From: Actinomycetes bacterium
Lineage (GTDB): Bacteria; Actinomycetota; Acidimicrobiia; Acidimicrobiales; Bog-793
Direction: 5' to 3'
Assembly (NCBI GenBank): GCA_021821585.1
Contig: JAKACF010000139.1
Span: forward strand, 1-7,795
Length of the DNA stretch: 7,795 bases
The position numbers were made by a program, and so were the translations under genes. A model generated the notes under the pieces. That model was not told the origin of the DNA and did not search any database. It worked only from the letters and a program-made list of their open reading frames with translations. Shown in pieces: positions 1 to 5,126 of the stretch (its first letter is position 1; every line of letters starts with the position of its first letter).

Positions 1-237
1 GTGCCCGCACTGCCCACAGGACTTGTGGTGCCAGAGGTGGCCCTTCGGCACGCGCTTGGGGCGGCCGTACTTCGTCGGCACCTCCACGACGGGTTGGCCG
101 TCGGGGATCCTCTGGACGATCAGCTCCCCCTCCGCCTCGAGGCGGAAGAGCTCGTCGTGGAAGTCGGCGGGGATCGTGTCGGGATCCCGCTCGAAGCGCT
201 CCTTCTTCTTCAGCATCACCTCGACAGGGATCGGCAT
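1..237 (-). CDS. Partial protein (N-terminal 79 residues), candidate sHdr-type HdrB-like subunit
   Basis: The gene starts at ATG 237 and runs off the left edge with no stop. The start is set by a strong Shine-Dalgarno, AAGGGAGGA, about five bases upstream. The visible N-terminus is hydrophilic (MPIPVEVMLKKKERFERDP...), with no signal peptide or membrane segment. The last visible residues are HHKSCGQCGH, a CxxC pair that could bind metal or begin a redox motif. It lies 58 bp after the hdrC-like gene on the same strand, so it is very likely the fourth gene of the tusA-dsrE-hdrC operon. In known sHdr loci hdrC is followed by hdrB, whose cysteine-rich domain binds a non-cubane iron-sulfur cluster. 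That assignment is synteny-based inference, because the diagnostic C-terminal motifs lie outside the window. A small zinc or iron-sulfur protein unique to the locus is the main alternative. Confidence 0.6.
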   Translation of the reverse strand, partial: MPIPVEVMLKKKERFERDPDTIPADFHDELFRLEAEGELIVQRIPDGQPVVEVPTKYGRPKRVPKGHLWHHKSCGQCGH

Positions 238-295
238 CGGTCCTCCCTTGGCTGTCGGTGGGGTCGTTTCCTACGGGCGGGGCGGGAGGGCGAGG

Positions 296-1057
296 TCACC
301 GCTCGATCCCCTCTTCCTCGAGGCGCTCCTCCATGACCTCCTCGAGGATCATGTGGAGACCCTCGTCGACGTCCCTGATCATGTCGAGCGCTCCGGTCTC
401 GAGCCAGATCAGGTACAGCTCGATGAGCGTCCGGTCGGACACGTCCCACCCTGTCGACGTCGTGTGAAGGGTCTCGGGGGGGAGCGCCCGCCGCCACAGG
501 GCGAGCTGGTTCGAGACGTCGGCCACCTCGGGCCCCCAGTCAGGGAAGGCGTCGGGCTGCAGCATGTCGGGGGAGACCTGGGTTCCCGTCGACATGATCT
601 TGTAGATGATGCGCGAATACCCCTCGAGGGCCTCCTTGGCCGACGCGAGGCCATGGTTGACTGCCACCTCGCGCATGATGGTGATGATCCCGCCCGGGTT
701 GTTCCCCCGCGGGCAGCGCAGACAGGAGAAGCACTGGGAGCACTCCCAGATGTCCTCCTGCATCTGCTGGTAGATCAGCTCGACGTCCTGGCGGGCAGCC
801 GCCTGAGCGATCCGCCGCGGGCTGAAGTCGTAAAAGCGCGCGGATGGGCAGACGGCCACGCAGATGCCGCACTCGTAGCAGCCGTAGAGGTAGTCGGGGA
901 AGCGAAGATCGCTCCTCACCTCCTCGAAGAGCGCGCGCTTCTCCTCGTAGGGCACGTCCTCGTAGCCGGCAACCGCCTCGGACTTGACGGCGGCTCCGCC
1001 AACACGGGGCCGCTCGGCCACGGCGGTGCCGGCCGGGTCAGAAGGAGACGACGGCAT
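296..1057 (-). CDS. HdrC-like iron-sulfur subunit of an sHdr-type heterodisulfide reductase complex
   Basis: The product is a 253-residue soluble ferredoxin-like protein. Cluster one is C60, C63, C66, C70-Pro (CX2CX2CX3CP, the classical 4Fe-4S pattern). Cluster two is C106, C109, C112, C115-Pro, where the last spacing is CX2C instead of the usual CX3C. The region after it (PRGNNPGG, MREVAVN, YSRIIYK) and the acidic C-terminus are HdrC-like in style. HdrC proteins carry electrons between HdrB and the flavin subunit HdrA. Next to tusA and dsrE this one most likely belongs to the sulfur-oxidising sHdr type and not the methanogen enzyme. The ATG at 1057 lies inside dsrE (20 bp overlap) and has only a weak ribosome site. 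The first 30 or so residues are low-complexity, so GTG 1021 is a possible alternative start. Family assignment is firm; role in sulfane-sulfur oxidation is inferred from neighbours. Confidence 0.88.
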   Translation of the reverse strand: MPSSPSDPAGTAVAERPRVGGAAVKSEAVAGYEDVPYEEKRALFEEVRSDLRFPDYLYGCYECGICVAVCPSARFYDFSPRRIAQAAARQDVELIYQQMQEDIWECSQCFSCLRCPRGNNPGGIITIMREVAVNHGLASAKEALEGYSRIIYKIMSTGTQVSPDMLQPDAFPDWGPEVADVSNQLALWRRALPPETLHTTSTGWDVSDRTLIELYLIWLETGALDMIRDVDEGLHMILEEVMEERLEEEGIER

Positions 1058-1421
1058 CGGCCCGGATCGCGAGATCGTTGAAGGCGGCTCCGCCGATCAT
1101 CTCGACGTCGTCGACGAGGTCCTCGAGTTGCAGGTCGTTCAGATCGAGCGACGGCTGGCAGACGTACAGGCGCACACCGAGGTCCGTCGCCTGCTTGATG
1201 AAGTAGGAGAGCGGCTGGCCGCGGTCGCCCTTCGGCCCGATCTTGTCGACGACGTCCCGCTGGAGCAGTTGGGGGCCGTACATCGTGAAGTAGATGGCCA
1301 CCTCGCACTCCATCGCCGCAGCCGAGGCGGCAAGGAAGAAGGGCGTGGCGGACCGTCCCGGGTCGCTCACCCCGTGGGTCTGCACGTAGAGGACCTTGGC
1401 CTCGTCTTCGGAGGTCCACAT
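1038..1421 (-). CDS. DsrE-like sulfurtransferase (DsrE/DsrF family, resembling sHdr-linked DsrE3)
   Basis: A 127-residue cytoplasmic protein of DsrE/F fold. It starts with a beta strand (KVLYVQTHG), has a SATPFFLAASAAA helix and a second strand containing C39 (ECEVAIYFTMYGP). Next comes a strand ending in C88 (VRLYVCQPSLDL), and it finishes with an FNDLAIRADAVVSF tail. C88 sits where DsrE-family proteins carry the sulfur-accepting cysteine, so it is the probable persulfide carrier. DsrE proteins receive sulfur from TusA-type carriers and pass it on. The gene begins 6 bp after tusA and its end overlaps hdrC by 20 bp, so the three are co-transcribed and probably translationally coupled. The order tusA, dsrE, hdrC matches known sHdr loci, where a DsrE3-type protein works with TusA. 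The subfamily is inferred, not proved. Confidence 0.86.
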   Translation of the reverse strand: MWTSEDEAKVLYVQTHGVSDPGRSATPFFLAASAAAMECEVAIYFTMYGPQLLQRDVVDKIGPKGDRGQPLSYFIKQATDLGVRLYVCQPSLDLNDLQLEDLVDDVEMIGGAAFNDLAIRADAVVSF

Positions 1422-1427
1422 GGCGGC

Positions 1428-1667
1428 CTACACGGATCGCCGGAGGAGGACGTGGAAGACCTTGTCCTCCTGTCGGATGTCGACCAGCTCGTTGCCCGTC
1501 CTCGACGTCCATGCCTTCATGTCGGGCTCGACGCCGGGGTCGGTCGCGAGGAGCTCGAGCACCTGGCCGACCTCGAGGCCCTTCATGGCCTGTGCCGTCT
1601 TGATGACCGGCAGCGGGCACTGCAGACCCGTGCAATCGAGTATCGACGCGGGCAACACTTCGGACAT
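1428..1667 (-). CDS. tusA: TusA-family sulfur carrier protein
   Basis: A 79-residue protein with the TusA signature LDCTGLQCPLPVIKT: C12 and the persulfide-carrying C17 in CPLP, followed by the usual helix and the GQVLELLATDPG strand-turn. The C-terminal strand (KVFHVLLRRS) completes the two-layer fold. Length is normal for the family. TusA accepts sulfur as a cysteine persulfide and hands it to partners. In sHdr and Dsr pathways it feeds oxidative sulfur metabolism; elsewhere it serves tRNA thiolation. Its place at the head of an operon with dsrE and hdrC favours the oxidative role. ATG 1667 is preceded by a purine-rich Shine-Dalgarno (AAGGGGGGA). It is the first gene of the operon, and the palindromic sites at 1711-1751 lie in its leader region. 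Confidence 0.93.
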   Translation of the reverse strand: MSEVLPASILDCTGLQCPLPVIKTAQAMKGLEVGQVLELLATDPGVEPDMKAWTSRTGNELVDIRQEDKVFHVLLRRSV

Positions 1668-1710
1668 CGTCGTCCCCCCCTTGGGACTCGATCACCGGCT
1701 CACGACCGGA

Positions 1711-1751
1711 CGATATGTGACGATATGCGTACCCTCGCATATCCTCATGCG
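1711..1751. promoter_or_regulatory. Putative ArsR-type operator cluster (ATATGCG half-sites)
   Basis: A perfect 8-bp inverted repeat, GATATGCG (1722-1729) and CGCATATC (1736-1743), is separated by six bases. A second overlapping inverted repeat, CGCAT (1736-1740) and ATGCG (1747-1751), has the same six-base gap. A copy of the left half, CGATATG, sits ten bases upstream at 1711, making a 10-bp direct repeat. The region is AT-richer than its surroundings and lies between divergent arsR and tusA. ArsR-family dimers bind imperfect palindromes of this general kind. That the neighbouring ArsR protein binds here is inference. Confidence 0.6.
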
Positions 1752-1763
1752 ATGGCAGTCGCC

Positions 1764-1792
1764 TTCCTAACACCGCGCCGGGGGCGCGTCAA
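1764..1792 (-). promoter_or_regulatory. Candidate sigma-A-type promoter for the tusA operon
   Basis: On the minus strand TTGACG (1792-1787) is followed after 17 bases by TAGGAA (1769-1764). The -35 is near-consensus; the -10 keeps TA but lacks the final T. Transcription would begin near 1757, so the palindromic sites at 1711-1751 would lie in the first transcribed bases, a position suited to repression. The GC-rich spacer contains the inverted repeat CGCGCC-GGG-GGCGCG. The start site is predicted only. Confidence 0.35.
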
Positions 1793-1859
1793 GGATTTTT
1801 GGCATCGAGCTGCATGCAGTTTGGTGACACCGGCCAGGCACTCCCGCCGGGTCGGGTTC

Positions 1860-1889
1860 TTGGCGGAACCCCAGGGAAGGCCATAGCCT
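1860..1889 (+). promoter_or_regulatory. Candidate promoter of the arsR gene, possibly leaderless
   Basis: TTGGCG (1860-1865) is followed 18 bases later by TAGCCT (1884-1889), then exactly six bases to GTG 1896. This spacing puts the predicted transcription start on the G of the start codon. A GGAGG run (1890-1894) also lies here; it is too close to GTG 1896 for a normal ribosome site but fits GTG 1899 better. Confidence 0.4.
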
Positions 1890-1895
1890 GGAGGG

Positions 1896-2249
1896 GTGGT
1901 GGAGAACCCGGTGGACGCACGCCTCCGACGCCAACTGGAGGAGCTGGCGGCGAGCATGTGCAAGGCGCTCAACGACCCCAAGCGCCTCTCGCTGCTCTAC
2001 GCGCTCCGCGACGGCCCGCTCACGGTGTCGGAGCTGAGCGAGCTGCTCGAGTCGCCCCAGTCGAACACCTCTCAGCACCTCGCCATCCTCCGCGACCGCG
2101 GGCTCGTCATCGCGGTGCGGCAGGGCAACAGCGTCCACTACTCCCTTCGCTACCCGAAGGTCCTCCAAGCGGTGGATCTGCTGCGCGAGGTCATGAGCGC
2201 CGAGACCGAGCGCCAGCAGGAGCTCCACGCCCTCGCCCCCTCGGCCTGA
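1896..2249 (+). CDS. ArsR/SmtB-family transcriptional regulator
   Basis: A 117-residue winged-helix repressor. The N-terminal helix contains MCKALNDPKRLSLLYAL, the family's usual opening. The recognition helix region is SPQSNTSQHLAILRDRGLV, and the wing is RQGNSVHYSLRYP. The only cysteine in the whole protein is C22. ArsR proteins release DNA when they bind metal or react with sulfur species. Here the gene is divergent from a tusA-dsrE-hdrC operon, as sHdr-linked ArsR regulators are, so a sulfane-sulfur-responsive repressor of that operon is the likely role. Known sulfane-sulfur sensors of this family use two cysteines per subunit, so a single one is odd. No CVC-type metal motif is present. 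GTG 1896 and GTG 1899 are adjacent, and the choice depends on whether the mRNA is leaderless. Confidence 0.9.
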   Translation: MVENPVDARLRRQLEELAASMCKALNDPKRLSLLYALRDGPLTVSELSELLESPQSNTSQHLAILRDRGLVIAVRQGNSVHYSLRYPKVLQAVDLLREVMSAETERQQELHALAPSA

Positions 2250-2281
2250 CCCGCCACGACGGCCGCTCGGCGACCACGTCG

Positions 2282-2304
2282 GCCCGCCGGGCGCCTCGGC
2301 GGGC
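2282..2304. repeat. GC-rich inverted repeat in the convergent spacer, possible terminator
   Basis: GCCCGCCG (2282-2289) and CGGCGGGC (2297-2304) form an 8-bp perfect stem with a seven-base loop, 33 bp after the arsR stop. No T-run follows, so it is not a classical intrinsic terminator, though such U-less hairpins are common after actinobacterial genes. The rest of the 125-bp spacer (2250-2374) shows no gene; it holds a CGGGATCCCG palindrome at 2351-2360. Confidence 0.35.
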
Positions 2305-2367
2305 GCATCCTCCGCCGGGGAGCAGGTCGCGACGATCCGGGGCCGCCGCCCGGGATCCCGCATCCAC

Positions 2368-2385
2368 CTCGCCGTCAGCGGCGAG
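2368..2385. repeat. Short hairpin containing the ftcD stop codon
   Basis: CTCGCCG (2368-2374) and CGGCGAG (2379-2385) form a 7-bp stem around the loop TCAG. The stop codon of the minus-strand formimidoyltransferase gene (2375-2377) lies in the loop. It may help end transcription of that gene or be chance in GC-rich DNA; no T-run follows on either strand. Confidence 0.3.
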
Positions 2386-3181
2386 CGGCCACCCGGGACT
2401 CGACCGTGCGCTCCTCGGCGAGGTCGAGCTGTCGCCAGCGTGTCTCGGGGATCTGCTCGAGGACCGAGCGGGGGACGAGGCCGACGAGCTCGCTTCGGCG
2501 GATCGGCGCCAGCTGCTCCACCTCGTCATAGATCTGAGCGGGCCCGACGCGGTCCGGCTCGATGAGGTTGAACGAGACCTGCACCTCTTCGCCGAGCGGC
2601 AGGCCGAGCGCGCGGACCGACGGACCGCGCAGCGCCCTCGCGATCTCGCGAGCCCGTTCGAGCGTGGCCTCGACCACCAGGTTGTAGGCGACCAGCACGC
2701 CTCGCACCCCGACGCAGGCGGCGCCGGCCGTCGGGTGCGGCGACCTCGGTCCGAGGTCGGGGGAGAGGCTGACCCAGGCCCGCCGCCGGATCTCGGGCAG
2801 CGTCCGCTCGGGGCCGTAGAGGAAGCAGGGGACGCCGTCGGAGGAGAGGGCGGCGGCGAACCGGTCGCGGGCGGCGAGGGCGACCTCGTACGGCGCCCCG
2901 TAGGGCACGAAGGGCACGACGTCGACCGCGCCGAGACGGGGATGGACCCCGCGGTGCCCGGAGAGGTCGACGAGGGCGACGGTCCGCCGGGCGAGTGCCA
3001 GCGTGGCGGCCTCGAGCTCCTCGGGCTCGCCGGCGAGAGTGTAGACGCTGCGGTGGTGGAAGGGGTCGCTGTGGGTGTCGAGCAAGAGGCCTTCGGCGGC
3101 GTCGCCGATCCGCCTGACGACGCTCAGGTCGCGGCCCTCGGAGACGTTGACCACCGCCTCGATCACCGGGGCCGTCTCCAC
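2375..3181 (-). CDS. ftcD: Glutamate formimidoyltransferase, stand-alone domain
   Basis: A 268-residue protein matching the formiminotransferase half of FTCD. It has NVSEGRD near the start, HRSVYTL, then SGHRGVHPRLGAVDVVPF, where H76 aligns with the catalytic histidine of FTCD. Later come PTAGAACVGVRGVLVAYNL, VSFNLIEPDRVGPAQIYDEV and SELVGLVPRSVL, all in family order. The enzyme moves a formimino group between N-formimino-glutamate and tetrahydrofolate, as in histidine breakdown. The cyclodeaminase domain is absent and no histidine-degradation gene is nearby, so the physiological reaction here is unclear. It is slightly shorter than most homologues (about 300 residues). The start is GTG 3181, the only plausible initiation codon before the upstream whiB stop in the same frame; no clear ribosome site is seen. 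It follows whiB by 39 bp and may share its transcript. Confidence 0.85.
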   Translation of the reverse strand: METAPVIEAVVNVSEGRDLSVVRRIGDAAEGLLLDTHSDPFHHRSVYTLAGEPEELEAATLALARRTVALVDLSGHRGVHPRLGAVDVVPFVPYGAPYEVALAARDRFAAALSSDGVPCFLYGPERTLPEIRRRAWVSLSPDLGPRSPHPTAGAACVGVRGVLVAYNLVVEATLERAREIARALRGPSVRALGLPLGEEVQVSFNLIEPDRVGPAQIYDEVEQLAPIRRSELVGLVPRSVLEQIPETRWRQLDLAEERTVESRVAARR

Positions 3182-3220
3182 GTGGCGTTCACGCCGGCGC
3201 CAGATGGCGCCCGGCAGCGA

Positions 3221-3466
3221 TCAGTTGGCGGCTTCTGCCGCAGCCAGGCGCCGCCGGCGCGCGATGCGCCGCCGCTCCCGCTCCGAGGTGCCTCCCCATA
3301 CGCCGTGGTCGATGTGATTCTCCATGGCGTACTCGAGGCAGGGCGCCTTTACGGGACAGTCCGCGCAGACCCGGCGTGCGACCTCGACGCCGACTCCGTC
3401 GCTCGGGAAGAACAGGTCCGGCGGCTGCTCCCGGCAGTTCCCCCGAGCCATCCACGATGTGTCCAT
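3221..3466 (-). CDS. WhiB-family iron-sulfur transcriptional regulator
   Basis: An 81-residue WhiB-like protein. The four cluster-binding cysteines are C11, C34, C37 and C43 in the C-Xn-CX2CX5C pattern (VCADCPVKAPCLEY). They are followed by the GVWGG turn (HGVWGGTSERERRRI) that contacts sigma factor, and a basic tail (ARRRRL) that touches DNA. WhiB proteins bind a 4Fe-4S cluster and the principal sigma factor; they control development, redox and stress genes in Actinomycetota. ATG 3466 gives the typical MDTSWM opening. TTG 3472 would add two residues. A TAACAAT hexamer region ends eight bases upstream of the ATG on the minus strand, so the transcript may have almost no leader. Which WhiB subgroup it belongs to cannot be told here. 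Confidence 0.93.
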   Translation of the reverse strand: MDTSWMARGNCREQPPDLFFPSDGVGVEVARRVCADCPVKAPCLEYAMENHIDHGVWGGTSERERRRIARRRRLAAAEAAN

Positions 3467-3631
3467 TGGCAACCATTGTTAGCGCATCGTCTGGCGAAAT
3501 GGTCGGCGTTTGCTTAGAGGGCGCTGAGAGAACCCCGGTCGACTGTCCCGCCCCGGGGATCGGTGACATCGGCCCTGGTAAACTGCCATGTCCTCCGGGT
3601 CGGCCCTCGAGCGAGCAAGGAGCAACGGTCC

Positions 3632-3937
3632 ATGACGATGCCGTCGTACCAGCCTGACGAGCAGCAGGCGCCCGAGCCTCCCCGCGGCCACGTCCGTATG
3701 GTCTACCTCGGCCCGGTCGCCCCGCACTGGGAGGTCGAGTCCGAGTTCGGCGAGCGCAACGTGATCGAGGAGTTCCGCCAGCGGGCCCTCGCCCGGCTGG
3801 TCCTCCTCCCGCCCCACGATCCGCAGTTCCGCCGCAACCGCGAGCGGATCGTCCGCGACGCCGAGCGCGAGAACCTCATTCTGGAGTGGGACCTCGGCGT
3901 CCCCGAGGAGGAGACGGCGGCGGCGCCGGAGGCCTGA
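3632..3937 (+). CDS. Conserved-looking small protein of unknown function
   Basis: A 101-residue hydrophilic protein that I do not recognise as a named family. It has a disordered N-terminus rich in P, Q and E, then HVRMVYLGPVAPHWEVESEF, a charged helix (ERNVIEEFRQRALARLVLLPP), and RNRERIVRDAERENLILEW. The tail is acidic and alanine-rich. No signal peptide, membrane segment, cysteine or catalytic motif is seen. ATG 3632 has a good Shine-Dalgarno, AAGGAG, nine bases upstream; ATG 3638 is a lesser alternative. It is divergent from whiB across about 165 bp (3467-3631). That spacer contains no other gene; a TAAACT hexamer at 3577-3582 is the only weak promoter-like site noted. Its stop directly abuts the stop of the convergent metallopeptidase gene. 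A DNA- or protein-binding role is possible but not shown. Confidence 0.85.
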   Translation: MTMPSYQPDEQQAPEPPRGHVRMVYLGPVAPHWEVESEFGERNVIEEFRQRALARLVLLPPHDPQFRRNRERIVRDAERENLILEWDLGVPEEETAAAPEA

Positions 3938-5119
3938 TCAGGCGATCTCCAGCCGGGCGAGCCAGAGGCCCGGAGCGTCGACCTCCGAGGGTGTCGGCAG
4001 GCTGCTCGCGTCCACCCACAGCCGGGCGAGCTCGGCACCACCCGAGCGCTCGAGGACACCCTCCACGAAGCGATCCCCGCGGTCCACGTTGTCCTGGTCG
4101 AGCCTGAGGCCGAACAACCCCTCGGCCACCTCCTCACCGGCGCCCCGGCCGAGGCGGCGGCGTCGCATCGCCTCGCCGATCGGTGCGTGCGTGCCGATCA
4201 GGCGGTTGGCGACCTCGGAGGTGACGTGCTCGGCGTAGCCGGAGATCGTGGCCACGAGTGCGTCGAGCTCCGCCCGCACCCTCTGGACCTCGGGGGACTC
4301 GAGCGAGGCCTGGAGGGCGGTCGGATCGCCGAACAGCTCCATGATCGACGAGAGGTCGGTGAGGTCGCCGCCGCTCAGCAGCGACTGGAAGGCGTCGGGG
4401 TCCGGACGGACCGTCTCGGCATGGGCGACGACGAGCTCGCTCAGCCGTTGGGCCACGTGCGGTCGTGAGAGGACGGCGTGGTGCGCCATCTCGTGGGCGC
4501 ACAGCCACAGCGAGAGATCGTCGGCGGGAAGGCTCCAGTCAGAGGCCACCTCGGCGAGGTTGGCGGCGACGACGAGGATCTCGTCTCCTGCCGCCGGGGC
4601 GAGGGGCACCTCGTACTGGCCGAGGGCGCGCTGGGCGAGGTGCCCGACGGCGGAGCCGACCTGCATGGCGATCATCATCGGCATGGCCGCCCCGGCCCAG
4701 CGGCTGAGCAGCTCGCTCAGCTGGCGACCCTCCTCTCCGGTCTCCTCCTCCGTCGGAGGGGGCGGAGCAAGAGGCGCCGGGCTCAGCCTGTCGAGGACCG
4801 GCCTCCAGGTGTCGAGGGTGCGCCGTGCCCACTCGCTCTTGCTCGTCGGCACGAGCCGAGGGCTGCGCCCGCTCGGGGTGAGCTGCATCCCGGTGACGTC
4901 GGCCACGTGCAGCTCGGCGATCTTGCTGAGCTCCTCGAGGTGGATGCGCTCACGCGGGTCGGGGTTCGGATCGGGCGAGTCCCCCGCAGCAGCGCTGGCG
5001 GCGAGCTGGTAGGCGAGTTGCCACTGGTACCCGGACCCCTGTGGCATGAGCCGGAGGAGGTCTCCGAGCATCTTCGCGAAGAAGTCGCCGCCGCCGCCCG
5101 GCGTGGGCAGGTCGCTCAT
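3938..5119 (-). CDS. Zinc-dependent metallopeptidase of the DUF2342/zincin_2 family
   Basis: A 393-residue actinobacterial protein with the HExxH zinc motif as HEMAH at residues 209-213 (LWLCAHEMAHHAVL). It has the family's helical region before it (AAMPMMIAMQVGSAVGHLAQRALGQYEVPL) and a glycine-rich start (GGGGDFF). No signal peptide or membrane segment is visible, so it is probably cytoplasmic. Family members were once labelled as linked to coenzyme F420 synthesis, but the function is unknown; the substrate cannot be read from sequence. ATG 5119 follows the upstream htrA-like stop by 7 bp, with GAGG about five bases before it, so the two genes are probably co-translated. In mycobacteria the same family is also found beside a PDZ-containing membrane protein gene (from memory), which makes the pairing notable. 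Its stop codon directly abuts that of the small convergent gene. Confidence 0.88.
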   Translation of the reverse strand: MSDLPTPGGGGDFFAKMLGDLLRLMPQGSGYQWQLAYQLAASAAAGDSPDPNPDPRERIHLEELSKIAELHVADVTGMQLTPSGRSPRLVPTSKSEWARRTLDTWRPVLDRLSPAPLAPPPPTEEETGEEGRQLSELLSRWAGAAMPMMIAMQVGSAVGHLAQRALGQYEVPLAPAAGDEILVVAANLAEVASDWSLPADDLSLWLCAHEMAHHAVLSRPHVAQRLSELVVAHAETVRPDPDAFQSLLSGGDLTDLSSIMELFGDPTALQASLESPEVQRVRAELDALVATISGYAEHVTSEVANRLIGTHAPIGEAMRRRRLGRGAGEEVAEGLFGLRLDQDNVDRGDRFVEGVLERSGGAELARLWVDASSLPTPSEVDAPGLWLARLEIA

Positions 5120-5126
5120 GGTCGCC

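Noticed and set aside
23..1081. Long plus-strand open frame opposite the hdrC gene
   Set aside because: Antisense to a gene with two clear iron-sulfur motifs; the translation shows no family features.
1774..1800. Hairpin CGCGCC-GGG-GGCGCG followed by a T-run, like an intrinsic terminator
   Set aside because: It lies in the divergent arsR-tusA spacer with no gene ending before it on the plus strand, and it overlaps the predicted tusA promoter spacer.
1810..1819. Perfect palindrome CTGCATGCAG
   Set aside because: A lone 10-bp palindrome, not repeated elsewhere in the spacer and unlike the ATATGCG sites; could be chance.
1799..3517. Long plus-strand open frame of 572 codons
   Set aside because: It passes through arsR in another frame and antisense to the formimidoyltransferase and whiB genes, and its composition is low-complexity Pro/Arg/Ala typical of GC-rich shadows.
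4248..5012. Plus-strand open frame of 254 codons opposite the metallopeptidase
   Set aside because: Ser/Arg/Ala-rich shadow of the HEMAHH-bearing gene on the other strand, with no ribosome site or motif of its own.
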